A DNA stretch of 34,637 nt. Origin: Acidimicrobiaceae bacterium (GTDB taxonomy: Bacteria > Actinomycetota > Acidimicrobiia > Acidimicrobiales > Palsa-688). A program made the position numbers and the translations under genes. Positions 16,486 through 25,622 of the stretch are shown piece after piece. Under the pieces are notes generated by a model. The model saw nothing but the letters and a program-made list of their open reading frames with translations. It did not search any database and was not told the DNA's origin. The stretch is taken from NCBI GenBank assembly GCA_030838025.1, contig JAUTXM010000331.1, forward strand, positions 1-34,637. Reading direction: 5' to 3'. The first letter of the stretch is position 1. Each line of letters opens with the position of its first letter.

Positions 16486-17531
16486 GCGGCACCTCGTTCC
16501 CGGCGCGCCGACCGCTTGCCCGAGGCCGCCTTCGCACCGGGGGGAGGGACCGGCTCGCCGGTTTCCGCCTTGTGCCCGGTGAGCTGTAAGAACACGTCGT
16601 CCAAGGTCGGCTCCCGCACGATGATCGATTCGGGGAAGAGTCCGGTGCTGTCGAGTTGGCGGACCACCTCCAGGACCGCCGGCCCTGCGTCGGCGACGGT
16701 CACCGAGATGGTGCGACGGTCGTCGAGCACCTCGACCGCCCCGATCGGGGCCAGCTGTGTGCTGGCGGTCTGCGCCGCCGCGGCGTCGGGGAAGCGGACC
16801 TCGACGACTGTGGTGCCCAGGCGGCTCTTCAGTTGCGACGCCGACCCCGACGCCACGATTCGGCCGCCGTCGATGACGATGATGTTGTCCGACAAGCGGT
16901 CGGCCTCTTCGAGGTACTGGGTGGTCAGCAGAAGCGTCGTTCCGTCTGCGACCAGCTCGCCGATGAGGGCCCACAGATCGCTGCGCCCGGGCGGGTCGAG
17001 ACCCGTCGTGGGTTCGTCGAGGAACAGCACCCGGGGCCGGTGGACGAGCGCCGCCGACAGGTCGAGCCGTCGGCGCATGCCGCCGGAGTAGGTACGCACC
17101 GGGCGGTCGGCGGCGGCGGAGAGTCCGAAGCGTTCGAGGAGTTCGTCGGCTCGTTGGTGGATGGTGGGGCCGGGTTGGTGGGTCAGGTGGCCGATCATGC
17201 GGAGGTTCTCGCGGCCCGTGAGGGCCTCGTCGACCGCCGCGTATTGCCCCGCCAGGCCGATCACCGAGCGAACGGCGTGCGGGCGGCGCACGACGTCGAG
17301 GCCGAGGACGCTCGCCCGGCCCTCGTCGGGTCGCAGGATGGTCGTCAGCATGCGCACGATGGTCGTCTTGCCGGCGCCGTTGGGGCCGAGCAGGCCGAGG
17401 ACCGTCCCGGTCGGCACGGTGAAGTCGACGCCCGCCACCGCGACCACGTCGCCGAAGCGCTTGACCAGGCCCTCGACGACGATGGCGGGGCCTGCGTTCA
17501 TCGGTGCCACGCTCATGGGTGCCACGCTCAT
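16482..17531 (-). CDS. ABC transporter ATP-binding protein (DrrA/daunorubicin-resistance type)
   Basis: Walker A GLLGPNGAGKTTIVRML, signature YSGGMRRRLDLSAAL, Walker B VLFLDEPTTGLDP. Start uncertain: three ATGs in a MSVAP-MSVAP-MNAGP repeat (17531, 17516, 17501); ORF open to 17567. Confidence 0.9.
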   Translation of the reverse strand: MSVAPMSVAPMNAGPAIVVEGLVKRFGDVVAVAGVDFTVPTGTVLGLLGPNGAGKTTIVRMLTTILRPDEGRASVLGLDVVRRPHAVRSVIGLAGQYAAVDEALTGRENLRMIGHLTHQPGPTIHQRADELLERFGLSAAADRPVRTYSGGMRRRLDLSAALVHRPRVLFLDEPTTGLDPPGRSDLWALIGELVADGTTLLLTTQYLEEADRLSDNIIVIDGGRIVASGSASQLKSRLGTTVVEVRFPDAAAAQTASTQLAPIGAVEVLDDRRTISVTVADAGPAVLEVVRQLDSTGLFPESIIVREPTLDDVFLQLTGHKAETGEPVPPPGAKAASGKRSARRERGAA

Positions 17532-17553
17532 CGGCCCAGCCTGCCTTCGGAGA

Positions 17554-17572
17554 TTCACTGAAGTCAAGTGAA
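17554..17572. promoter_or_regulatory. Inverted repeat in the divergent ABC transporter / MarR promoter (candidate MarR operator)
   Basis: TTCACT-GAAGTCA-AGTGAA, perfect 6-bp arms. Confidence 0.45.
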
Positions 17573-17629
17573 ATTTTGATGTTGGTCAATGATTGCGCCG
17601 GGTGAAGCTTACGGCGTATCGTTTCCTGC

Positions 17630-18094
17630 GTGGGTCGAGCGGGGCGTGAGGCGTGGAAGATCATCCAGGACCTGATGATGGAAGGGGAGGCTCACGACCG
17701 CGTGCATGGGATCTGTGCGAGTTTCGGCCTGACACCCGGACTGGCCAAGGCATTGGTCCATCTGTCGCCCGGGCCGGGGATCGCCATGCACGAGCTCGCC
17801 GAACAATGGGGATGCGACGCGTCGTATGTCACGGCATTGGTCGACGGCTTGGAGCAGCGGGGGCTTGCCGAACGGCGACCCAGTCCGCTCGACCGCAGGG
17901 TGAAGGCGGTGGCGTTGACCGAGGCTGGCGCCGGGGCCAAGTCCGAGGTGCTCGACCGTCTGCGGGAGCCGCCGAAGGCGTTCGAGGTGCTGAGTCCGGC
18001 TGAGCAACGCCAGCTACGGGACTTGCTGGCCAAGTTGGCGTCCGCCGACGCCCGATTGAGCGAGGCCCGGGCCCGCAGCAGGCACATCGGCTAG
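17630..18094 (+). CDS. MarR-family transcriptional regulator
   Basis: LTPGLAKALVHLSPGPGIAMHELAEQWGCDASYVTALVDGLEQRGLAERRPSPLDRRVKAVALTEAGA, a MarR wHTH; divergent from the ABC exporter. Confidence 0.88.
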   Translation: MGRAGREAWKIIQDLMMEGEAHDRVHGICASFGLTPGLAKALVHLSPGPGIAMHELAEQWGCDASYVTALVDGLEQRGLAERRPSPLDRRVKAVALTEAGAGAKSEVLDRLREPPKAFEVLSPAEQRQLRDLLAKLASADARLSEARARSRHIG

Positions 18095-18143
18095 CCGGCT
18101 AGCCGGCGTTTTGTGTCTCTCGCAAGAACCGGCCGGACGCCGG

Positions 18144-18653
18144 TCAGGCGATATCGGCGTGGTCCGCGATCGCCCGGGTCACGGCGAGGATGATCTCGTC
18201 GGTCGAGGCGCCCGGGGTCAGTACCGCGGCCACGCCGAGGTCCTTCAGCGCTGCGCCATCGGCAACCGGGATGATTCCCCCGATTACCACGGGGATGTCG
18301 AGTCCTTGGCTTCGCAGGGTGTCGAGGATCCTCGGCACCAGCGTCATGTGGGCGCCCGAGTGGAGGGACAGGCCGATCAGCTCGACATCCTCGTCCCGCG
18401 CCGCCGCCACGACCATCTCCGGGGTCTGCTGCAAACCGGTGTAGATCACCTCGAAGCCGGCGTCGCGCAAGATCCGACCGACCACCTTGACACCGCGGTC
18501 ATGGCCGTCGAGCCCGACCTTGGCGACGAGCACCCGGTGCCGCGCACCCGGGCCGAGGCCGCCTTGGGCGTCGAGGTTGAAGCGGGGATCAAGGTCGGTG
18601 CGGGGATCGAGGTCGGTGCGGGGATCGGGGTTGGCGCGGGGATCGGTGGTCAT
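18144..18653 (-). CDS. Methylmalonyl-CoA mutase cobalamin-binding (small) subunit
   Basis: [73 protein letters not shown]...VVIGGIIP: B12-binding DxHxxG motif. Confidence 0.92.
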   Translation of the reverse strand: MTTDPRANPDPRTDLDPRTDLDPRFNLDAQGGLGPGARHRVLVAKVGLDGHDRGVKVVGRILRDAGFEVIYTGLQQTPEMVVAAARDEDVELIGLSLHSGAHMTLVPRILDTLRSQGLDIPVVIGGIIPVADGAALKDLGVAAVLTPGASTDEIILAVTRAIADHADIA

Positions 18654-18667
18654 GCGGGGACCGGGGG

Positions 18668-20395
18668 TCACAGGGCCGCTCGTTCGACGTAACGGCCGAA
18701 CACGTCGGCCATGGCGCCCATGACCTCGCCGATCGTGGCGTAGGCCCGGACGGCGTCGATGATGGCGGGCATCACGTTGGCGGTTGGATCCGCCGCCGCC
18801 GCCCTCACCCGGGCGAGGCCCTCCTCGACCGGCACGGTCGCACGGTGGCGACGCAACTCGGCCAGCCGCTTGCATTGCGCCTGCTCCACCTCGGGCCCGA
18901 TCGAGAGTAGCGGCACCGCATCGCCGCCGGGCTCGCGGTTGGTGAACCGGTTGACTCCGACCTGCACCCGCCGGCCCGCCGCCAGGTCGCGCTGGAAGGC
19001 GTACGCCGCCTCGGCGATTTCGGACTGGAACCAGTTGGACTCGATGCCCGCAAGCACACCTTCCAGGATCGAGCCCCGCCCCCAGTCATCGAGTTTGGCG
19101 AAGATGGCCTCGGCCTGGCGCTCCATCTCGTCGGTCAGCCACTCGAGGTAGTGCGACCCGCCGAGGGGATCGGCGACGGTGGGCGCTCCGGTTTCGAAGG
19201 CGACGACCTGCTGGGTGCGAAGGGCCAGCCGGGCCGCTTTTTCTGTCGGCAGGGCCAGCGCCTCGTCGAAGGCGTCGGTGTGCAGGCTCTGGGTCCCGCC
19301 GAGCGCCGCCGCCAGGGCCTGGATGGCGACCCGGGCGATGTTGAGTTCCGGTTGCTGCGCCGTCAGGGACACGCCGGCGGTCTGCGTGTGGAACCGCAGC
19401 TGGAGCGATCGCGGATGCGTCGCGCCGTAGCGCCCGCGCATCCATCGGGCCCAGATTCGGCGGGCCGCCCGGTACTTCGCGATCTCCTCGAAGAAGTCGA
19501 TGTGGGCATTGAAGAAAAAGCTCAACCGGGGCGCGAAGTCGTCCACCGCGAGCCCCGCTGCCATCACCGCCTCGACGTATGCGAACCCGTTGGCCAGCGT
19601 GAACGCCAACTCCTGGGCGGCGGTCGAACCGGCCTCCCGGATGTGGTAGCCGGATACCGATACGGGGTACCACCGGGGCATCTCGGCGGCGCAGAATCGG
19701 ATCACGTCGGAGACCAGGCGCACCGAGGGTCGGGGCGGGAACACGAACTCCTTCTGGGCCTGATACTCCTTCAAGATGTCGTTCTGGAGGGTCCCACCGA
19801 GCGCCCCGCGAGCGATCCCGCGATTCTCGGCCGCCGCCACGTAGAGGGCCAGCGCCACCGGAGCGGGGGAGTTGATGGTCATGGAGGTGGTGACCTGGGC
19901 CAGGTCGATCCCTGCGAAGAGATCCTCGAAATCGGCGAGCGAGTCGACGGCCACGCCGGCCTTTCCGACCTCGCCGGCGCTGCGCGGATCGTCGGAGTCG
20001 CGGCCCATCAGCGTCGGTAGGTCGAACGCCGTGCTGAGCCCGTCACCGCCGGCCCGGAGGATCTCGCGGAAGCGGGCGTTGGTGTCCTCGGCCGTGCCGA
20101 ACCCGGCGAACATCCGCATCGTCCACAGCTTCGATCGGTACATCGAGGCGTAAGGGCCTCGGGTATAGGGGAACAACCCCGGGAACTCCCCGTCGTCGGG
20201 GCCGTACACCGGCTCGAGCGGGATACCCGAGATGGTGGACGCGTCGAGTTCCCGCAGACGTGATTCCGCATACAGCTCGCGCCAATGGTCGCCGTTGAGG
20301 CGTCCGACGCGCTCGCCCTCTGCGCCATCTGCGCTGTCAGGGTCGTCGGCGCCGCTGGCGTCGCCGGCTTCGGGGTTGGTAGTGCCGGTGCTCAC
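18668..20395 (-). CDS. Methylmalonyl-CoA mutase large (catalytic) subunit
   Basis: [149 protein letters not shown]. Confidence 0.93.
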   Translation of the reverse strand: MSTGTTNPEAGDASGADDPDSADGAEGERVGRLNGDHWRELYAESRLRELDASTISGIPLEPVYGPDDGEFPGLFPYTRGPYASMYRSKLWTMRMFAGFGTAEDTNARFREILRAGGDGLSTAFDLPTLMGRDSDDPRSAGEVGKAGVAVDSLADFEDLFAGIDLAQVTTSMTINSPAPVALALYVAAAENRGIARGALGGTLQNDILKEYQAQKEFVFPPRPSVRLVSDVIRFCAAEMPRWYPVSVSGYHIREAGSTAAQELAFTLANGFAYVEAVMAAGLAVDDFAPRLSFFFNAHIDFFEEIAKYRAARRIWARWMRGRYGATHPRSLQLRFHTQTAGVSLTAQQPELNIARVAIQALAAALGGTQSLHTDAFDEALALPTEKAARLALRTQQVVAFETGAPTVADPLGGSHYLEWLTDEMERQAEAIFAKLDDWGRGSILEGVLAGIESNWFQSEIAEAAYAFQRDLAAGRRVQVGVNRFTNREPGGDAVPLLSIGPEVEQAQCKRLAELRRHRATVPVEEGLARVRAAAADPTANVMPAIIDAVRAYATIGEVMGAMADVFGRYVERAAL

Positions 20396-20418
20396 AACGC
20401 CACATGATACTTGGACTT

Positions 20419-20444
20419 CCGACTATCTGTCGACCAATAGTCGG
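20419..20444. promoter_or_regulatory. Inverted repeat in the divergent mutase/MarR intergenic region (candidate operator)
   Basis: CCGACTAT-CTGTCGACCA-ATAGTCGG, perfect 8-bp arms. Confidence 0.5.
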
Positions 20445-20461
20445 CTATCCTTTCATTTGTC

Positions 20462-20965
20462 ATGGTCGGCCGCCTGCTGCCTCTGGACCCGATCGAGGAA
20501 GCGCGCCGCCAGTGGGACCAGCGATGGCCGGGCGGGGCGACGATGGCCGCGGCCACATCGATCATGCGGGCCCAGCAGATCGTGCAGGCGTCGGTCGACG
20601 AGGCCCTGAAGCCCTATGGGCTGACCTTCGCCCGCTACGAGGCGTTGGTGCTGCTGGCATTCAGCCAGCGCGGTTCGCTCCCGATGGGGAAGATGGGTGA
20701 ACGGTTGATGATCCACCCGACCAGTGTCACCAACATTGTCGACCGTCTCGAGGGTCAGGGGTTCGTACGCCGCCGGCCCCATGAGCGCGATCGTCGCACC
20801 ACGCTGGTGGAGATCACCGACGCCGGTCGGGAGGTCATGGATGAGGCGACCGGAGCGGTGGTCGCTTGCCGGTTCGGCCTCGATTTCCTGTCCGAGGCGC
20901 AGTTGGACCAGCTGACCTCCCTGATCCGCGCCGTTCGCGTCGGGAGCGGCGAGGTACCGGCGTAG
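20462..20965 (+). CDS. MarR-family transcriptional regulator
   Basis: ALKPYGLTFARYEALVLLAFSQRGSLPMGKMGERLMIHPTSVTNIVDRLEGQGFVRRRPHERDRRTTLVEITDAGREVM. Confidence 0.9.
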   Translation: MVGRLLPLDPIEEARRQWDQRWPGGATMAAATSIMRAQQIVQASVDEALKPYGLTFARYEALVLLAFSQRGSLPMGKMGERLMIHPTSVTNIVDRLEGQGFVRRRPHERDRRTTLVEITDAGREVMDEATGAVVACRFGLDFLSEAQLDQLTSLIRAVRVGSGEVPA

Positions 20966-21024
20966 GAGGCTGCTTGCCCAGTGCGACCGGCCGGCTTGCC
21001 GGCAATCGCGGAAGCTACGTGTTG

Positions 21025-21046
21025 TGGGAGCACAAGTTGGCTCCCA
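21025..21046. terminator. Hairpin between convergent genes (candidate bidirectional terminator)
   Basis: TGGGAGC-ACAAGTTG-GCTCCCA perfect 7-bp stem between the marR (ends 20965) and pirin (ends 21085) stops; no clear T-tract. Confidence 0.4.
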
Positions 21047-21084
21047 GACGCCCGCCTCTCGCCGCCGCCGCCGCCCGCTCGTCT

Positions 21085-22050
21085 CTAGTCGCCGATGTGG
21101 TCAGCGGGGATGGTGCCCATGCGGCCGGCCCGGAAGTCCTCGAACGCACGGGCCAACTCGCCCTGGGTGTTCATGACGAACGGCCCGTACCAGGCCACGG
21201 TCTCGCCAATCGGCCGGCCACCGAGGAGCAGCACCTCGAACGCCGGCGAACGGCTCTCCTGGGTCGGGGCGCCCGTGAGGACCACCGCGTCGCCCCGGTC
21301 GAACACCGCCAGCTGGCCGGGGCCGATGGGCCGGTGCTCGGGACCGGCGTTGCCATAGCCACTCAGCACATAGGCGAGGGCGTTGAAGTCGGGCCGCCAG
21401 GGCAGCCGCAGCTCTGCTCCCGGCTGGATCGTGGCGTGCACCATGGTGATCGGCGTGTGAGTGACGCCGGGCCCCTCGAAGTCGCCGAGCGTCCCTGCGA
21501 TGACTCGTACAAGTGCGCCCCCGTCAGCCGATGCCAGCAGCGTGACGCGCTCGGCGCCGATGTCCTGATACCGGGCGTCGACCATCTTGTCGACCGCCGG
21601 CAGGTTCACCCACAGCTGGATCCCGTGGAACAGGCCGCCGCTCACCACGAGTGATTCCGGTGGGCGTTCGATATGCAGGATGCCCTTTCCTGCGGTCATC
21701 CACTGCGTGGCACCGTTGGTGATCAGCCCGCCCCCGCCGGTCGAATCCTGGTGCTGGAAGGTGCCGTCGATCATGTACGTCACCGTTTCGAACCCTCGGT
21801 GCGGATGCCACGACGTGCCCTTGGGCTCGCCCGGCCCGTACTCGACTTCGCCCATCTGGTCCATGTGGATGAACGGGTCGAGCAATCGCTGGTCGACGCC
21901 GGCGAACGCCCGGTGCACGGGGAAGCCTTCGCCTTCAAAGCCTCGAGGGGCGGTGGTCACGCTGCGCACGGCGCGGTCGACGGCGCCTTCACCGGTCGGT
22001 CCGGCGATCCTCGGGAGACTCAGGGTGTCCTCGACGGTAACTGCGGGCAT
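21085..22050 (-). CDS. Pirin family protein
   Basis: LLDPFIHMDQMGEVEYGPGEPKGTSWHPHRGFETVTYMIDGTFQHQDSTGGGGLITNGATQWMTAGKGILHIERP. Confidence 0.93.
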   Translation of the reverse strand: MPAVTVEDTLSLPRIAGPTGEGAVDRAVRSVTTAPRGFEGEGFPVHRAFAGVDQRLLDPFIHMDQMGEVEYGPGEPKGTSWHPHRGFETVTYMIDGTFQHQDSTGGGGLITNGATQWMTAGKGILHIERPPESLVVSGGLFHGIQLWVNLPAVDKMVDARYQDIGAERVTLLASADGGALVRVIAGTLGDFEGPGVTHTPITMVHATIQPGAELRLPWRPDFNALAYVLSGYGNAGPEHRPIGPGQLAVFDRGDAVVLTGAPTQESRSPAFEVLLLGGRPIGETVAWYGPFVMNTQGELARAFEDFRAGRMGTIPADHIGD

Positions 22051-22167
22051 GGCGCTCCTCCTTGGTCACCACTGAACAACAAGTTGAGAGTTCAAATATT
22101 CCGTACGCTAACGAACTCTGGTTCGATGTCTCGCCCCGGCCGGCCGTCGGCTATTTCAATAGACAGT

Positions 22168-22923
22168 ATGGACTGGGTCGCGATCGCAGCCATCGGTGCC
22201 GCGGTGGGGTTTCTGGCGGGAATGTTCGGCAAGGGCGGCTCGGCCATCGCCACGCCCTTGTTGCACGCCGTCGGCGTCCCCGCCATCGTGTCGGTCGCGG
22301 CGCCGCTCCCGGCGACCATCCCGTCCACGCTCGTAGCCTTCTCGGCCTACTGGCGCCGTGATCTCGTCGACCGACAGGTCCTGCGTTGGAGCGTCGGGAT
22401 CGGTGTGCCGGCCACAGTCGTCGGTGCGCTGGCGACGCTCTGGATCGGGGGCGGGCCGCTGGTCACGGCGACCGATGTGGTGGTTGCCGTGCTTGGGTTG
22501 CGGATCTTGCTAGGGCCCGACGCGGCCGATGACGCCATCGGCGACGCAGAACGCGACAGCCTGGGTTTCCGCATCCGGTTGGGGCTGGTGTCGGCCGTGG
22601 TCGGCCTGGCCGCCGGGTTGCTGGCCAACAGCGGCGGATTCCTGCTGGCCCCGCTATACATCGCAGTGTTGCGGATGCCGCTCAAGCCGGCTTTCGCGTG
22701 CTCTTTGGCCGTCGCGGCCGCCCTGGCGGTCCCGGGCACGATCGTCCACGCCGCCCTCGGGCACATCGATTGGGCGGTCGTGGCGGTGTTCGGACTCACC
22801 AGTGTCCCCTTCTCCTACTGGGGCGCTCGGGTCGCGGTGCGCTCCGACGCCCGATGGCTGGGGCGGGCCTACGGCGTGGCGCTCGTAGTTCTCGGCGTGG
22901 GGTTCCTCGTCTTCGGCCGCTAG
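22168..22923 (+). CDS. TSUP (TauE/SafE) family membrane transporter
   Basis: MDWVAIAAIGAAVGFLAGMFGKGGSAIATPLLHAVGVPAIVSVAAPLPATIPSTLVAFSAYWRRDLVDRQVLRWSVGIGVPATVVGA; two half-repeats of hydrophobic helices. Confidence 0.85.
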   Translation: MDWVAIAAIGAAVGFLAGMFGKGGSAIATPLLHAVGVPAIVSVAAPLPATIPSTLVAFSAYWRRDLVDRQVLRWSVGIGVPATVVGALATLWIGGGPLVTATDVVVAVLGLRILLGPDAADDAIGDAERDSLGFRIRLGLVSAVVGLAAGLLANSGGFLLAPLYIAVLRMPLKPAFACSLAVAAALAVPGTIVHAALGHIDWAVVAVFGLTSVPFSYWGARVAVRSDARWLGRAYGVALVVLGVGFLVFGR

Positions 22924-23143
22924 GGTTCACCCGCAGCGTCGGTGAGTCCGACCTCGGGCGGCGGACCTTGATCGGGTTTCGCCCAGGTGGGACAAGGCTC
23001 GTCGTCACCTCGCCGCCGACACGCATACCTGTCCAACTGACCGCAAGAACGACGTCGCCGACGATGCGAGCGTGGAACTCGCAGATCCATTCGGGCACGC
23101 GTGCTTGCGTCGGCCGATCCCGTCGGGGAGGCTGAGCCCGTGC

Positions 23144-24280
23144 ATGGGGCGCCGCGTGGCGATTGAGATCCGACCGGTGACGGGGCGCCGGGGTCGATCG
23201 CAGTTCGTGGACGTCGCGTTCCGGCTGTTCGGGGACGATCCCGCGTGGGTGCCCCCGTTGCGGATGTCGGTGCTCGACCGTATTTCGCCCAAGAATCCGG
23301 CCAACGAGCATCAGGTCACCAGGCTGTGGATTGCCTACCGCGAGGGCGAGCCGGTGGGGCGCATCGGGGCCTGCGTCGACAGCTTCTTCAACGAGTACCA
23401 GGGCGTCCAGTGGGGATGGGTCGGTTTCTTCGAGGCGGCCGACGACGCCGAGGCGGTGGCGGCGTTGTTCGACGTGGCCTGGCGTTGGCTCAAGCTGCAA
23501 GGCGCGACCACGGCGGTCGGCCCGGCGTCGTTCACGACCAACGACGACATCGGCTTGCTGGTCGAAGGATTCGACGACCCGCCCTACTTCCTCTGCGTCC
23601 ACAACCCGCCGTACTACGAGCAGCACTGGGTCGCCAACGGCTGGGAACAGGCGATGGACCTCTGGGCCTGGAAACTGGTCCGCGGCGACATCGGGCTGGA
23701 CGAGCGCCAGCGCAAGACGCTGGCGAGACTCCGGGAGCGGGCCAAGATCACCATCCGGCCCATGCGTATGAAGGACTTCGACGCCGAGGTCGGCCGCCTG
23801 TTCGAGGTGTACAACGCCGCCTGGAGCAAGAACTGGGGTTTCGCCCCCATGCCCGAAGCCGAGATCAAGCACCTGGCCAAGTCCATGAAGCAACTGATCG
23901 ACCCCGACCTGACCCTGGTGGTCGAGAAGCCCGATGGCGAGCCGGTGGGGGTGGCCATCATCCTCCCCGACGTCAACCAGGTCATGCCCAAGCTGCGCTC
24001 CGGCCGGCTGCTGCCCTTCGGCTGGTACCACCTGCTCCGGGGCGTGCCCAAGGTGACGAGGGTCCGTTACTTCGCACTCGGCATCAAGCCCCAGCACCAG
24101 AACCTGGCCCTGGGCCCGATCATCTATCAGGAGGGCCTGGACCGGCTCATGGCCCGCAGCCACATCGTCGAGGCCGAGGCGTCGTGGATCCTGGCGTCCA
24201 ACGACCGCATGAACAAGGCGATCGAAACCCTCGGGGGCACCCGCTCGCGGGTCTGGCGGCTCTACCAGCGCGCCCTCTAG
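23144..24280 (+). CDS. GNAT-like N-acetyltransferase family protein
   Basis: IEIRPVTGRRGRSQFVDVAFRLFGDDPAWVPPLRMSVLDRISPKNPANEHQVTRLWIAYREGEPVGRIGACVD...VEKPDGEPVGVAIILPDVNQVMPKL; family resemblance only. Confidence 0.65.
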   Translation: MGRRVAIEIRPVTGRRGRSQFVDVAFRLFGDDPAWVPPLRMSVLDRISPKNPANEHQVTRLWIAYREGEPVGRIGACVDSFFNEYQGVQWGWVGFFEAADDAEAVAALFDVAWRWLKLQGATTAVGPASFTTNDDIGLLVEGFDDPPYFLCVHNPPYYEQHWVANGWEQAMDLWAWKLVRGDIGLDERQRKTLARLRERAKITIRPMRMKDFDAEVGRLFEVYNAAWSKNWGFAPMPEAEIKHLAKSMKQLIDPDLTLVVEKPDGEPVGVAIILPDVNQVMPKLRSGRLLPFGWYHLLRGVPKVTRVRYFALGIKPQHQNLALGPIIYQEGLDRLMARSHIVEAEASWILASNDRMNKAIETLGGTRSRVWRLYQRAL

Positions 24281-25032
24281 CCCAACCGCTGCGGATCGGC
24301 CGCGGGCGGGGAACCGGCCGAGGCGGTGGGCGGTTGGCGAAGGTCCGGTAGGGCCAGGATCCGCAGGTCGAGCAGGGCATGGATCACCATGGCCGGAAGC
24401 AGGCTTCCGGTGGACAGCACCAGCCAGGCCAAGTACGCGCCGACCAGCCCGGTCAGGACGACCCCCCGAGGACCCTGGTACAGGTGGACCAGCCCGAAGG
24501 CGGTCGAGGTGATCACGATCAGCCACAGGCGCGTGGCGCCGGGCCACAGCCACTGGACGTAGGCGACGGCGAAACCTCGCAGGAGCAGCTCCTCGCAGAT
24601 CCCCGCGGTCACGGCCAGCACGGCGAACACCTGCCGCTCGCGCCGGTCCCTCGGCAGCAGCGCTTCGAACCCCCGGGCCTGGCGCCGCAGGCCCTCACGG
24701 ATGCCTCGTCCGCCGAAGCGGAACACGAGGGCGCTGACGCCCAGGAACGCCGCCACCTCGGCGACCAGCGCGGCGCTGGCTCCTGGGTGAGGTCCAGCGT
24801 GCAACCTGATGGAGGACGCCCCGCGTCGCGCCAGCAGTCCGATCAGCGCCACGACCCCGACCGTGGCCCACTCGCCGATGATGCCCCGCCGAAAGTGGCG
24901 CATCCGAGCACCGGGATTAGCGGCCACGGTGGCGAGGAGCCGCCGGTAGCGACGCCGACCCGCCCACGGCTGCACGACGATCAACGCAGCCGCCAAGGCG
25001 GTGGCGAGGACGGCTGCGATGGCTCCGGTCAT
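24277..25032 (-). CDS. CPBP-family intramembrane metalloprotease
   Basis: Hydrophobic protein with AGICEELLLRGFAVAYVQW (EExxxR motif), TSTAFGLVHLYQG and ILALP C-terminus. Confidence 0.85.
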   Translation of the reverse strand: MTGAIAAVLATALAAALIVVQPWAGRRRYRRLLATVAANPGARMRHFRRGIIGEWATVGVVALIGLLARRGASSIRLHAGPHPGASAALVAEVAAFLGVSALVFRFGGRGIREGLRRQARGFEALLPRDRRERQVFAVLAVTAGICEELLLRGFAVAYVQWLWPGATRLWLIVITSTAFGLVHLYQGPRGVVLTGLVGAYLAWLVLSTGSLLPAMVIHALLDLRILALPDLRQPPTASAGSPPAADPQRLG

Positions 25033-25076
25033 CGGACGCAGGGTACGGGGCCCGAGGGCGGGCTTACAGTGTTGCC

Positions 25077-25565
25077 ATGTCCACCGGAGCGCCGTCGGTC
25101 GCGCTGCATCCCGATGTCGCGGTGCTCGAGTTTCTGCTCGGAACGTGGGTTGGCGAGGGGCAGGGCCACTACCCCACGATCAACGCCTTCGGCTACGGCG
25201 AGGAGGTCCGGTTCTGGCATGTCGGCAAGCCGTTCCTCGCCTACAGCCAGCGGACGTGGGCGCTCGAAGACGGGAAACCCCTGCACGGCGAGGCCGGCTA
25301 TTGGCGCCCCAAGCCCGACGGCGTGGTGGAGCTCGTCATCGCCATGCCGACGGGGCATGTGGAGGTCGAGGAGGGCACCCTCGAGGGCACGACGCTGTCG
25401 CTCGCCAGCCGGCTGGTCGGGGCCACCTCCACGGCCAAGGCGGTGACCGCGATCACCCGGCGGGTGCAGGTCGACGATGACGTGCTGCACTATGTGATGT
25501 CGATGGCCGCTGTGGGCGCGCCGCTCCAGGAGCACCTGACCGCCGAGCTTCGCAGGGTTGCCTAG
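25077..25565 (+). CDS. Nitrobindin / THAP4-like heme-binding beta-barrel protein
   Basis: LHPDVAVLEFLLGTWVGEGQGHYPTINAFGYGEEVRFWHVGKPFLAYSQRTW...LHGEAGYWRPKPDGVVELVIAMPTGHVEVEEG. Confidence 0.85.
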   Translation: MSTGAPSVALHPDVAVLEFLLGTWVGEGQGHYPTINAFGYGEEVRFWHVGKPFLAYSQRTWALEDGKPLHGEAGYWRPKPDGVVELVIAMPTGHVEVEEGTLEGTTLSLASRLVGATSTAKAVTAITRRVQVDDDVLHYVMSMAAVGAPLQEHLTAELRRVA

Positions 25566-25622
25566 GCCGAGCGCGTCCAGCGCCGGCCCCCGACCCACGC
25601 GGGCCACTCGTCAGCCCACGAC

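Noticed and set aside
18668-20395. 2-hydroxyisobutyryl-CoA mutase or another specialised acyl-CoA mutase instead of methylmalonyl-CoA mutase
   Set aside because: Split-subunit layout is compatible, but the active-site Tyr region (PYASMY) looks like methylmalonyl-CoA mutase; no support for a switch without alignment.
22924-23143. 220-bp gap possibly encoding a small RNA or antisense peptide (PEWICEFHARIVGDVVLAV...)
   Set aside because: No start codon with RBS, no tRNA-like cloverleaf, no supported structure seen by eye.
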